From positions 1 to 9,187 of the forward strand of contig SKSA01000288.1 of the NCBI GenBank assembly GCA_007118195.1: a stretch of DNA of 9,187 bases, written 5' to 3'. The stretch comes from Anaerobacillus sp. GTDB taxonomy: Bacteria; Bacillota; Bacilli; Bacillales; Anaerobacillaceae. A model generated the notes under the pieces. It was not told the origin of the DNA. It made no database searches and saw only the letters and a list, made by a program, of their open reading frames with translations. Numbering within the stretch: position 1 is the stretch's first letter; each line of letters starts with the position of its first letter. Below, piece after piece: positions 1-5,775 of the stretch. The position numbers and the translations under genes were made by a program.

Positions 1-204
1 CTTACAGGCTTAGTTTTAATTTTGATTACGCTCTTAATGACATTACCACAAACTGAACAATATGCGATAAGACTCAAACACCGTAACGGCAATCAAGTAG
101 ACATCATTTTAAAAGACAAAAAATATTATCGAGAAATTCGCGAAATAGATCGGGCAATAAAACAATCGATTCGTTACGCGGAATTTAAGCGGAAGATTTC
201 ATAG
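1..204 (+). CDS. C-terminal end of a membrane-anchored protein, possibly DUF6232-like (partial)
   Basis: The reading frame is open from the first base and ends at TAG 202-204, giving 67 visible residues; the true start lies outside the window. The visible part opens with a hydrophobic stretch (LTGLVLILITLLM) that looks like the end of a transmembrane helix. A hydrophilic tail follows, with YAIRLKHRNGNQVDIILKDKKYY and then an amphipathic REIDRAIKQSI helix. That order, a membrane helix followed by a strand pair reading roughly 'Y-x-hydrophobic-x-x-x-x-G-x-x-hydrophobic' and a helix ending near the C-terminus, resembles DUF6232-type proteins. The match is from memory and rests on little sequence. 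A TTG at 22 is not needed as a start because the frame continues upstream. Coding status is fairly sure, the family is not. Confidence 0.6.
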   Translation, partial: LTGLVLILITLLMTLPQTEQYAIRLKHRNGNQVDIILKDKKYYREIREIDRAIKQSIRYAEFKRKIS

Positions 205-308
205 TAGGTCAAACTAAGCAAAGGGCAAATCGTTAGAGGATCATAAAATCTGTGAGTACTTTTTTAACATTCGAAATATCTGTCTGGCTAAAAGTAGTGA
301 TTGATAAG

Positions 309-331
309 AAAATTGTCATAATGGCAATTTT
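309..331 (+). terminator. Weak stem-loop, possible terminator of the upstream gene
   Basis: AAAATTGTCA (309-318) pairs with TGGCAATTTT (322-331) around a 3-nt loop, giving ten pairs with one G-T. The stem is AT-rich and its closing T run is only four bases, so it would be a poor terminator. It lies 105 bases after the stop of the first gene. It could equally be chance pairing in AT-rich DNA. Confidence 0.25.
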
Positions 332-488
332 AGTCGAATTTAATGATAGAAACAAATCCAAATCCTCAATTTCTCATTTACATAGACTTAACTCATAAGC
401 ATAAAGGATTTAAAATTAATTAACTAGTCGTTTATGAAACATAAATACGGATGGATCACGTAAATTGTTGTGAAAAATGAAATAATAA

Positions 489-608
489 AAAAATTTGATC
501 AAAATCGCAAAATTACATTTAGTCTTTACAGTTACTGAAAGTGTTGAAGAAGCCATAATTTCCGTTAAAAAAAAGGAAATTGCTCCTTTGTCGATTAATG
601 AGTATTAA
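489..608 (+). pseudogene. Possible C-terminal remnant of a lost gene
   Basis: One frame stays open from after two stops (483-488) to TAA at 606-608, 38 codons. Its translation reads like real protein: LHLVFTVTESVEEAIISVKK followed by KEIAPLSINEY, with an amphipathic helix and balanced composition. There is no ATG in the fragment and no ribosome binding site, so it is unlikely to be expressed as it stands. The preceding bases (about 431-480) give short peptide pieces such as KHKYGWIT in another frame, consistent with a frameshifted relic. The family is not recognised. A chance open frame of 38 codons is possible. Confidence 0.22.
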
Positions 609-631
609 GTCTGTAGTATTTTTTTACCACC

Positions 632-676
632 TTCGACTTTTTTCGACGTTTTCCTTATTTCCCCCTATGGTAAAAT
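632..676 (+). promoter_or_regulatory. Putative promoter of the chemoreceptor gene with two Spo0A-like half boxes
   Basis: An extended -10 (TGG then TAAAAT, 668-676) lies about 105 bases before the preferred start codon. No good -35 hexamer sits 16-18 bases upstream, which fits an extended -10 or activator-dependent promoter. Upstream are two TTCGAC motifs, 632-637 and 642-647, exactly 10 bases apart; each matches six of seven bases of the reversed Spo0A box (TTCGACA). No sigma-D (TAAA-N15-GCCGATAT) promoter is evident, although sigma-D is usual for chemotaxis genes. Role is inference. Confidence 0.35.
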
Positions 677-781
677 ATGATCATGTGGTATATATTTACA
701 ACTTTTTAAGTTAAGATGTAGGTAAAAATAGTTATGCTAATAGAAGTTGTTTTTCATAAAAATAATGATAGGGGAATGCAG

Positions 782-2128
782 ATGGAGCAAGTGCTTAAAA
801 GAAATTTACTACAAAGTAATACAAAGTTAAAAGGGTCCATTGCTAGAAAATTTGCATTATTAATTGTTGGTGCCTCTTTATTTAGTTTAATTATGGGTAC
901 ACCGATTGCAATTTTACAGGAAAAGCTTTTCAGCTCTAGCTTACTTGATTTTTTAGGCAATAGAGTTTCAACATTTGCGGCTACATACTTTACTTTAATT
1001 GTGAACTTAATTATTTTAGTCGGGGCAGTTTCTTATGGAGTAAAAAAATTGGTTTTAAAACCTATCAATGAATTTGTTCATACCATTGAAAGTTTAATAG
1101 GAGAAAAAATTGATTTAACAAAGCGAATTGAATTAAAGAGTGATGATGAGATGAGATTGTTAGCAACGCATTTTAATCACTATCTTGATGAAGTACAAAA
1201 ATTAGTCAGTGATGTTGAAAAATCAAGCGTTGAGGTAACCAAATCGGCAATATTTTTAAATGAAAGCTCACATGAAATCAAGCTTGGTACTGAACAAACG
1301 ACTGAAACGATCTCAGTTTTATCTGAAGGAGCTTCAAATCAAAGTGATCAAGTAAATGAAATCGTTGAAATGATGGGGAATACGAAAAAGCAAGTACGGG
1401 CCGGAATTGAAAAAGTTTCTGAAACGGTACAATTTTCTGAAACGACGACAGCGGCGTCTAATGAAGCAAATTATGCGATCCAAAAAGCAATTTCACAGTT
1501 AAGTACATTTACAGAAACGGTTGAGTTTGCGACAGAGGCGATTAGAAAATTAGGGGATCGTTCCATCGAGATCAGTGAAATCGTTGATGTGATTACTGGG
1601 ATTAGTGAACAAACAAATTTATTAGCATTAAATGCCGCAATTGAAGCTGCTCGTGCGGGAGAGTATGGAAAAGGCTTTGCTGTTGTTGCTGATGAAGTGC
1701 GAAAACTTGCTGAACAATCAAGTGCTTCTGCAAAAAGAATTATCAATTTAATTAAAGATATTCAAGCCGAAACGAGAGTTACTGTTAGATCAATGGAATC
1801 AAATTTAGAAACAGTACATAATCAAGTTGAAATCATTACTGAAGGTGGACAAGCGATCGATAAAATTAGTTCAGAAGTTGTGAAAACCGAACAATCTGTA
1901 AAGGAACTCCAAGACGTTCTTTTACATTTAAAGGAAAATGCCGACCGAGTAATGACGTCAATTGAAGAAATATCAGAGATCATTGTTGAATCATCGTCAT
2001 CATTAGAAGAGGTTGCAGCAACGAGCGAAGAACAAACAGCTACAATCTCAGATATGTCATCACATAGCCATCAACTTAAAGAGTTATCTAGTAATCTCGA
2101 TTCCAAAATTAAAGCATTCGTCGTTTGA
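782..2128 (+). CDS. Methyl-accepting chemotaxis protein with minimal extracellular region
   Basis: This chemoreceptor of 448 residues would pass signals to the CheA/CheW complex at the inner face of the membrane. Numbering from ATG 782, transmembrane helix 1 spans about 24-46 and helix 2 about 65-88. Only about 18 residues lie between them, so there is no Cache or four-helix sensor domain. A HAMP domain follows (about 89-142, with KPINEF and the DDEM turn), then a long coiled-coil signalling domain. Its hairpin tip is typical: [19 protein letters not shown] (276-294) followed by [17 protein letters not shown]. No CheR/CheB-tethering pentapeptide is seen. ATG 782 has AGGGG (770-774) seven bases upstream; ATG 734 would add 16 residues but lacks a good site, and ATG 776 is too close to it. 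The TGA stop lies inside a palindromic repeat. With so little outside the membrane, it may sense membrane state or act through a partner (inference). Confidence 0.95.
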   Translation: MEQVLKRNLLQSNTKLKGSIARKFALLIVGASLFSLIMGTPIAILQEKLFSSSLLDFLGNRVSTFAATYFTLIVNLIILVGAVSYGVKKLVLKPINEFVHTIESLIGEKIDLTKRIELKSDDEMRLLATHFNHYLDEVQKLVSDVEKSSVEVTKSAIFLNESSHEIKLGTEQTTETISVLSEGASNQSDQVNEIVEMMGNTKKQVRAGIEKVSETVQFSETTTAASNEANYAIQKAISQLSTFTETVEFATEAIRKLGDRSIEISEIVDVITGISEQTNLLALNAAIEAARAGEYGKGFAVVADEVRKLAEQSSASAKRIINLIKDIQAETRVTVRSMESNLETVHNQVEIITEGGQAIDKISSEVVKTEQSVKELQDVLLHLKENADRVMTSIEEISEIIVESSSSLEEVAATSEEQTATISDMSSHSHQLKELSSNLDSKIKAFVV

Positions 2129-2185
2129 GGTGTCTGACACCTCAAATGGACAAAAAGGCAAAATGTCCACGTCAGGAGGATATTT
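2129..2185 (+). repeat. Palindromic intergenic repeat, copy A
   Basis: The unit reads GGTGTCTGACACC (2129-2141), a 5-nt spacer, TGGACA (2147-2152), an 11-nt A-rich loop with GGC at its centre, TGTCCA (2164-2169), a 5-nt spacer, and a degenerate third arm GGAGGATATTT (2175-2185). The first palindrome extends outward to 11-bp arms (2124-2146) and so includes the TGA of the chemoreceptor gene. The same order and spacing recur at 4452-4509 and 5942-5998, and inverted at 2276-2221. It resembles REP/BIME elements mobilised by REP-associated (RAYT) transposases; that link is inference. Confidence 0.8.
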
Positions 2186-2193
2186 TGCCTTTT
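2153..2193 (+). terminator. Stem-loop likely ending the chemoreceptor transcript
   Basis: AAAAGGCAAAAT (2153-2164) pairs perfectly with ATTTTGCCTTTT (2182-2193) across a 17-nt loop, and the 3' arm itself ends in TTTT. It lies 24 bases after the stop codon, inside repeat copy A. The stem is AT-rich, so termination strength is uncertain. Confidence 0.4.
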
Positions 2194-2220
2194 ATTGTAA
2201 ATTCCATGGTGATGGGCCAG

Positions 2221-2276
2221 TCTGTCCAACCGACACGGACAAATTAAGCAAATGTCCACGTGCGGTGTCAGACACC
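2221..2276 (-). repeat. Palindromic intergenic repeat, copy A2, inverted relative to A
   Basis: Read on the minus strand, this is GGTGTCTGACACC (2276-2264), a 5-nt spacer, TGGACA (2258-2253), an 11-nt loop, TGTCCG (2241-2236), a 5-nt spacer and GTTGGACAGA (2230-2221). Arms and spacings match copies A, B and C, with two arms slightly decayed. Together with copy A it forms a tail-to-tail inverted pair, with the GGTGTC palindromes at the outer ends, spanning 2129-2276. That is the layout of a bipartite REP element. Confidence 0.7.
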
Positions 2277-2280
2277 TAAT

Positions 2281-2516
2281 TACGTGAGTTCCAATTATTT
2301 CGGTTGATAGTTATTTAACTCATAGTGATAGTCGTAGAAGAAATTGATAAATGAGTCAAAAGTAGAGCAGTGTAGCTCGTATGAGAACGGCTAAGTCGAT
2401 ACTCACTATCCTTATTGTATGAGGTGATTTTTAGCAATCCTGACTGATGTTATTAAAGTATTTTATGAGTTTGCTTAAGGCTAAAAAGATAAAGGTTATT
2501 TCGAATTATATTATAC
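2281..2516. other. Intergenic DNA between the repeat pair and the Nudix gene
   Basis: I see no gene here. Frames are short and lack ribosome binding sites; the longest ATG frame near 2381 is 13 codons. A small GAGC/GCTC stem (2365-2378) is the only local structure. No convincing terminator for the minus-strand Nudix gene, which ends at 2517, was found. Confidence 0.5.
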
Positions 2517-2909
2517 TTAAAAACCTTCAAGTATTTGCTCAACTGTAGGAATGTCAGCAGGGGCCCACTTTAAACTACGTAGTGCATCAAGCGTTTTCCA
2601 CTCAAGTTTAGCGTGTTCTTTAGCTTTTGGAGAGTCAGAGACGATTTTTGCATTATATGTAAGTAGTCTTACAATCACACTCGGATATTTATGCTCAGCT
2701 TCTTCAATTAAATCAAAAACTTGGATTTTGCAATCTAGTTCCTCTTTAATTTCTCGAATTAATGCCTCTTCCGGCAATTCACCTTGTTCAATTTTTCCAC
2801 CAGGAAACTCCCAAAGGTTAGGCATGGACATCGTTGGCGAACGTAATGCGCATAATATTTCATTTTTTTCGTTTCTTAAAACGGCAGCTACAACGTTGAT
2901 TTTCTTCAT
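2517..2909 (-). CDS. MutT-type Nudix hydrolase, likely a (d)NTP pyrophosphohydrolase
   Basis: The 130-residue protein is a full-length single Nudix domain. Such enzymes cleave a nucleoside triphosphate, often an oxidised one such as 8-oxo-dGTP, to the monophosphate and pyrophosphate in the cytoplasm. The Nudix box runs from G38: GKIEQGE, seven residues, then REIKEELDC (52-60). It keeps R52, E53, E56 and E57, which hold the catalytic metal, but the usual Gly after EE-x is Asp59. WEFPGG just before the box and WAPADIPTV (115-123) near the C-terminus are typical of the MutT/NudG-like subgroup, so sanitising 8-oxo-dGTP or a modified cytosine nucleotide are both plausible. ATG 2909 follows AAGGAG (2926-2921, 11-nt gap). 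It is transcribed away from the HAD gene, sharing a 143-bp region. Confidence 0.92.
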   Translation of the reverse strand: MKKINVVAAVLRNEKNEILCALRSPTMSMPNLWEFPGGKIEQGELPEEALIREIKEELDCKIQVFDLIEEAEHKYPSVIVRLLTYNAKIVSDSPKAKEHAKLEWKTLDALRSLKWAPADIPTVEQILEGF

Positions 2910-2972
2910 TCTGGTTTTGACTCCTTATGTATTGTTTAGGATCCCTCATTGATGGACGGTACTTCCATAATT

Positions 2973-3003
2973 TTAACATTTTTAAATGATATTGTGGTAT
3001 AAT
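2973..3003 (+). promoter_or_regulatory. Sigma-A promoter with extended -10 for the HAD gene
   Basis: A perfect TATAAT (2998-3003) is preceded by TGG (2995-2997), a full extended -10. TTAACA (2973-2978) matches five of six bases of the -35 consensus but at a 19-bp spacing. The start codon is 50 bases downstream of the -10. Confidence 0.65.
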
Positions 3004-3052
3004 TTGGATCTAATTATGTACAAAAAATTTTGATATATGCGAGGCGTTGAAT

Positions 3053-3775
3053 ATGATTAAAGTTATACTATTTGATTTAGACGGTACTTTGCTCCCAATG
3101 GATACGGATGCATTTGTTAAAAATTATTTAAAAGAACTAGCACCAAGGGTCGCACATATAATGGACCCAAATGATTTTATAAAAGCACTATGGGCCGGGA
3201 CAGAAGCGATGATTCGTAATTTAGAACATGACAAAACGAATGAACAAGTTTTTGAAGAAACATTTCTGTCATTAGCAAATGTAAAAAAGGAAGACATTTG
3301 GCCGACCCTCGATGATTTTTACGAAAAAGTATTTCCGACTTTTTCTTACTTATGTACCCCATCTCCATTGGCAAAGAAAATCGCGATTGAAGCGATGGGT
3401 CAAGGATATCGTGTTGCGGTTGCAACGAATCCCGTTTTCCCGAAAGCTGCCATCTACGAACGTTTAAATTGGGCTGGTGTTCTAGATGTCCCATTTGAAA
3501 TCGTCACAGTATATGAAGACAGTACATATACGAAGCCGCATCGTGAGTATTATCAAAACTTATGTGAGCGGCTAGAGGTCAACCCTGAAGAGTGCCTTAT
3601 GATTGGCAATGACAAACAAGAAGATATGGCCGCTGCTCAAATCGGGATGAAAACATTCTTAGTTGAGGGCTGGGTCATTGACCGTGGCCAACCACAGTTT
3701 TCAATCGATGATCATGGCACTTTGGAACAATTATATGAGAAGTTAAAAAATAAGGAAGGCTTGTTTGCTAAGTAG
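3053..3775 (+). CDS. HAD-superfamily hydrolase (probable phosphatase)
   Basis: This soluble 240-residue protein has all four HAD motifs. Motif I is FDLDGT (D8 nucleophile, D10). Motif II is VAVATNP with Thr125. Motif III is K161 in TKPH. Motif IV is IGNDKQED with D187 and D191. A helical cap (about 16-100) sits between motifs I and II, the C1-cap layout of phosphoglycolate phosphatase-like members. It therefore probably removes phosphate from a small molecule using Mg2+ and an aspartyl-phosphate intermediate; the substrate cannot be read from the sequence. ATG 3053 has GAGGCG (3041-3046) six bases upstream. The in-frame TTG at 3047 directly abuts that site and is rejected. The gene is alone on its strand, 185 bases before the haemoglobin gene. 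Confidence 0.92.
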   Translation: MIKVILFDLDGTLLPMDTDAFVKNYLKELAPRVAHIMDPNDFIKALWAGTEAMIRNLEHDKTNEQVFEETFLSLANVKKEDIWPTLDDFYEKVFPTFSYLCTPSPLAKKIAIEAMGQGYRVAVATNPVFPKAAIYERLNWAGVLDVPFEIVTVYEDSTYTKPHREYYQNLCERLEVNPEECLMIGNDKQEDMAAAQIGMKTFLVEGWVIDRGQPQFSIDDHGTLEQLYEKLKNKEGLFAK

Positions 3776-3814
3776 ATAACCAAGAAAATGATTATGAATT
3801 GCGAAAACAGGGTA

Positions 3815-3855
3815 GTGTCCATTGACGTAGACACGCTCTATAGGTTTGTGTCTGC
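3815..3855. repeat. Imperfect stem-loop between the HAD and haemoglobin genes
   Basis: GTAGACAC (3827-3834) pairs with GTGTCTGC (3848-3855) across a 13-nt loop, with one G-T pair. The same GACAC can instead pair with GTGTC at 3815-3819, so two alternative hairpins exist. Neither is followed by a T run. The GTGTCT/AGACAC core resembles half of the GGTGTCTGACACC palindrome found elsewhere in the window, so this may be a decayed relative (inference). Confidence 0.35.
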
Positions 3856-3960
3856 CTAGTAATGGTTTATAAGATTAAAGTTTTCATCTTAAGTATATAA
3901 ACTTGCTCCACTTCAAATAACTATACTTGTTAAGTTTATACAGCAAAGGAGCAAATACCG

Positions 3961-4326
3961 ATGTCAGAACAAACACTTTATGAAATATTAGGTGGAGAAG
4001 AAGCCATCGCAAAAGTAGTCGATTATTTTTACTCAGAGTTAGTTTTAAAAGACCCAACGGTTAACCATTTTTTTGAAAATACGGATATGGAAAAGCAGCG
4101 AAAGCATCAAACAAAGTTCATCAGTTTTGCTTTAGGTGGACCCAATCAATATTCAGGAGCATCGATGACAAAAGCACATGAAGGTATGAATATTAAACCA
4201 GAACATTTTAATGCAATCGCACAGCACCTCCATGATGCCCTCGCTCATTTTGGTGTTCAAAAATCCGATATTGATCAAGCACTAGCAAAAGTAGCCACAC
4301 TTAAAGATGATATCTTGTATAAATAA
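3961..4326 (+). CDS. Group I truncated haemoglobin (trHbN/GlbN type)
   Basis: The 121-residue protein has the short two-over-two globin fold. LYEILGG opens the domain. Tyr24 in DYFY fits position B10, Q46, H49 and Q50 in KQRKHQ fit E7, E10 and E11, and His73 in KAHEGM is the proximal haem ligand. These assignments come from aligning by memory with Synechocystis GlbN. The E10 histidine there (H46) is a sixth haem ligand, so His49 suggests possible bis-His coordination. The C-terminal histidine that links haem covalently in GlbN is absent (ATLKDDILYK). The family binds oxygen and NO and often acts in NO detoxification or redox chemistry; the role here is not determined. ATG 3961 has AAAGGAG (3945-3951) nine bases upstream. 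It appears monocistronic. Confidence 0.95.
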   Translation: MSEQTLYEILGGEEAIAKVVDYFYSELVLKDPTVNHFFENTDMEKQRKHQTKFISFALGGPNQYSGASMTKAHEGMNIKPEHFNAIAQHLHDALAHFGVQKSDIDQALAKVATLKDDILYK

Positions 4327-4353
4327 CATTTAGGATGTCGCATTTTGGTGTCT

Positions 4354-4449
4354 ACCTTGTAAATAAGTTGCTACGGGAAAGTTCACTTTCTTTAATGGAG
4401 CATTTCTTAGCCACTTATTTACATTGATGTTGGTGAAAGTGAACTTTCA
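4354..4449. repeat. Structured 96-bp segment bounded by a 9-bp direct repeat
   Basis: The segment is bounded by TTGGTGTCT at 4345-4353 and 4450-4458. It holds two interleaved inverted repeats. TGTAAATAAGT (4358-4368) pairs with ACTTATTTACA (4413-4423), extended by GCTA/TAGC after one mismatch. GAAAGTTCACTTTC (4377-4390) pairs with GAAAGTGAACTTTC (4435-4448), and each of these 14-mers is also nearly self-palindromic (GAAAGT-2-ACTTTC). The layout fits an insertion into repeat copy B with a 9-bp target duplication, or a pair of protein binding sites. No terminal inverted repeat was found at its exact ends. Confidence 0.5.
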
Positions 4450-4451
4450 TT

Positions 4452-4509
4452 GGTGTCTGACACCACAAATGGACAAAACCCCAAAAATGTCCACCCCAGG
4501 TGGACATTT
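4452..4509 (+). repeat. Palindromic intergenic repeat, copy B
   Basis: GGTGTCTGACACC (4452-4464), a 5-nt spacer, TGGACA (4470-4475), a 12-nt loop (A-run, CCCC, A-run), TGTCCA (4488-4493), a 5-nt spacer and GGTGGACATTT (4499-4509). The middle TGTCCA can pair with either the first TGGACA or the third arm. Extra halves of the palindrome lie nearby: GGTGTCTACC at 4347-4356 and CAGACACC at 4604-4611. Confidence 0.8.
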
Positions 4510-4514
4510 CTTTT
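4485..4514 (+). terminator. Probable plus-strand terminator within repeat copy B
   Basis: AAATGTCCACC (4485-4495) and GGTGGACATTT (4499-4509) form a perfect 11-bp stem with a 3-nt loop, followed by CTTTT. It lies about 160 bases after the haemoglobin stop and is the best plus-strand terminator candidate after that gene. Confidence 0.5.
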
Positions 4515-4552
4515 AAAAAAAGAGCCAGTCAATGCGTGATTGACCAGCTCTT
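4515..4552 (-). terminator. Intrinsic terminator on the minus strand
   Basis: On the minus strand AAGAGC (4552-4547) pairs with GCTCTT (4525-4520), and GTCAAT (4544-4539) with ATTGAC (4533-4528), around a 5-nt loop with a 2-by-2 internal loop, followed by a run of seven T (4521-4515). This is a strong intrinsic terminator shape. No intact minus-strand gene lies just upstream of it: the nearest, starting at 5382, ends about 350 bases away. A short frame beginning at GTG 4610 reads through the stem and may be a relic. Confidence 0.6.
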
Positions 4553-4610
4553 CATACCTTACCCATTCATCTTTATTGGGGTCGTATCGATTACTGTTTC
4601 CCACAGACAC

Positions 4611-4905
4611 CTCATTTCAGTCATGTTAAAAACATTCTTGAAATTTCAGGACTTTCTGCAAGCTAACCACCTCATTTAAGGTATAATCGAAAACCTTCCT
4701 CATTAAATGTTATATATTTTAACATCATCTAGACGATGGGAAAGGGGTTGTGAGAGCTTTGTTGCCCTCGATAATATCATTTCCAAACTACACGAAAGTA
4801 TTTACAAAATAAATAAATAATTTTTTCTTTATTATGAAACCTTTTCCTATGGAAGGTGCCTCCTCATTAATGCAATAGAGAGGTAAATTCACTTTAAGTA
4901 AATTA
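4611..4905. other. Intergenic DNA between repeat copy B and the minus-strand acidic protein gene
   Basis: No credible gene. A TATAAT (4682-4687) and, 60 bases on, AAAGGGG followed by GTG at 4750 open a 20-codon frame ending at TAA; this could be a leader peptide or a truncated gene start, but nothing supports expression. ATGTTA/TAACAT (4707-4725) forms a short stem. CACCTCATTT occurs twice (4608-4617 and 4668-4677). The end of the region is A/T runs. Confidence 0.4.
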
Positions 4906-5382
4906 CTATTGTTTTTCCATCGGGGTAATCTCGGTGATTTCTATCTCAGTAAAGTCACGATCATAAGAGCGTATGACCATTTGTCCAAAATAAATTTCAT
5001 CGATCGCTCCCTTTTCGTTATATGAAATGTATTCCATATAAATATTTGTATCGAAAGTCGTTTCATCGACCTCTTCATATTTCACTGAAATATATTGTAG
5101 AAACCTTTCGTTGAAAATAGGATCAGTAAACACATCGTAATAACGAATAACAATATCTTCGGTAATTAGCTTTGGTAACCCTTGGTCCTGGAACGCAAGG
5201 AAAAATTGCTGAATCTTCTTGTTATCTTCATCACTTAATTTCTCATAATAATTTTCTTCTATGATCTCAATAATAAAATCTGTCGTATAATCTTCTACCT
5301 CATTATCTCCAATAAAAAAGAATGAGGTTACAATAATAGCACTAATAATAAATGTGAAAAATATGAGAGCAAAACGTTTCAA
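4906..5382 (-). CDS. Unrecognised acidic secreted or membrane-anchored protein
   Basis: The 158-residue product is not recognised. It begins MKR and then a hydrophobic segment (about residues 5-24) that would act as a signal peptide or membrane anchor; no lipobox cysteine is present. The remaining 130 residues are predicted outside the cell and are strongly acidic (for example DNEVEDYTTD, and EEVDETTFDTN near 104-114), with alternating strand-like segments towards the C-terminus. The start is TTG 5382: AAGGGG (5396-5391) lies eight bases before it, and the only nearby ATG (5390) is out of frame and stops after three codons. An extended -10 promoter lies just upstream. It is transcribed convergently towards the haemoglobin gene and stands alone. 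Confidence 0.85.
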   Translation of the reverse strand: MKRFALIFFTFIISAIIVTSFFFIGDNEVEDYTTDFIIEIIEENYYEKLSDEDNKKIQQFFLAFQDQGLPKLITEDIVIRYYDVFTDPIFNERFLQYISVKYEEVDETTFDTNIYMEYISYNEKGAIDEIYFGQMVIRSYDRDFTEIEITEITPMEKQ

Positions 5383-5417
5383 AAAGTCATCCCCTTAAAT
5401 TGTCCATTTAGAGGGTA

Positions 5418-5447
5418 ATTATATCATAATCATTAGTTTACTGTCCT
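5418..5447 (-). promoter_or_regulatory. Promoter of the acidic anchored protein gene
   Basis: On the minus strand TATAAT (5423-5418) is preceded by TGA, an extended -10. AGGACA (5447-5442) matches four of six bases of the -35 consensus at an 18-bp spacing. The TTG start codon is 35 bases downstream of the -10. Confidence 0.55.
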
Positions 5448-5541
5448 ACGTAATGTTTCCTGTAAAAGCGTATAAAAAAACGTTATAAAATAAACGATAT
5501 CAATAGGCAAAAAAGTAAAAATAATAAGGGAGGTAGGAAAA

Positions 5542-5703
5542 ATGGTAAATCAAAACTTTGATAAATTTAATGAAGTCCAACAAAAACATAAATCTGAATA
5601 CCTTGGTGGAGAAAAACGTGATCGAAATAAATTAACGAATAATAAAAACACGGGAATAAATGCAGGTGCTGAAGGAAGAAAGGTAAATAATTTTAAAGAA
5701 TGA
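5542..5703 (+). CDS. Small hydrophilic protein of 53 residues, unknown function
   Basis: ATG 5542 follows a strong ribosome binding site (GGGAGG at 5528-5533, eight bases before the start) and runs to TGA 5701-5703. The product has no hydrophobic segment, is rich in Asn, Lys, Gly and Glu, and lacks cysteine and tryptophan: MVNQNFDKFNEVQQKHKSEY at the start, then GGEKRDRN and NTGINAGAEGRKVNNFKE at the end. Such composition suggests a disordered, possibly nucleic-acid or spore-associated protein like the minor small acid-soluble spore proteins, but it does not match any I can name. A possible TGTAAA-N17-TATAAA promoter lies at 5461-5489. The zinc-ribbon gene follows 72 bases later and may be cotranscribed. 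Confidence 0.7.
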   Translation: MVNQNFDKFNEVQQKHKSEYLGGEKRDRNKLTNNKNTGINAGAEGRKVNNFKE

Positions 5704-5775
5704 AAAAAGTGGATGGCATAGTGCTGTTTAAAAGAAAACGTACATTTTTGCCCTCCGTTAATTGAGGTGACTTTT

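Larger units (their letters stand above)
205..733. other. Long intergenic region without an intact gene
   Basis: These 529 bases are very AT-rich and hold no open frame of credible length with a ribosome binding site on either strand. They contain a weak stem-loop at 309-331, a short frame at 489-608 whose translation looks like a lost gene's C-terminus, and the promoter region of the chemoreceptor gene (about 632-676). A TGAAAC (435-440) followed 18 bases later by CGTA (459-462) resembles a sigma-W promoter but has a long spacer and no gene behind it. The region may be a decayed gene plus a regulatory leader. Confidence 0.5.

Noticed and set aside
435..462. TGAAAC-N18-CGTA as a second sigma-W promoter
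   Set aside because: The spacer is long for this promoter class and no gene follows within range.
734..781. Upstream ATG 734 as the start of the chemoreceptor
   Set aside because: No good ribosome binding site precedes it, whereas AGGGG at 770-774 is seven bases before ATG 782.
600..781. Sigma-D (motility) promoter for the chemoreceptor
   Set aside because: No TAAA followed 15 bases later by GCCGATAT or a close variant could be found.
2551..2952. Plus-strand 133-residue frame opposite the Nudix gene
   Set aside because: It is the antisense shadow of the Nudix gene, with no ribosome binding site.
3871..3890. AAGAT-N10-ATCTT upstream of the haemoglobin gene as an NsrR (nitric oxide) site
   Set aside because: The spacing is 10 rather than the 13 bases of the consensus I recall, and the inner bases do not match.
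4419..4610. Minus-strand 63-residue frame as a real gene
   Set aside because: Most of it is translated from an intrinsic terminator and repeat copy B; only its first 30 or so residues look protein-like.
4750..4812. 20-codon frame at GTG 4750 after AAAGGGG
   Set aside because: Too short to support as a gene without similarity or conservation; noted as a possible leader or truncated start only.
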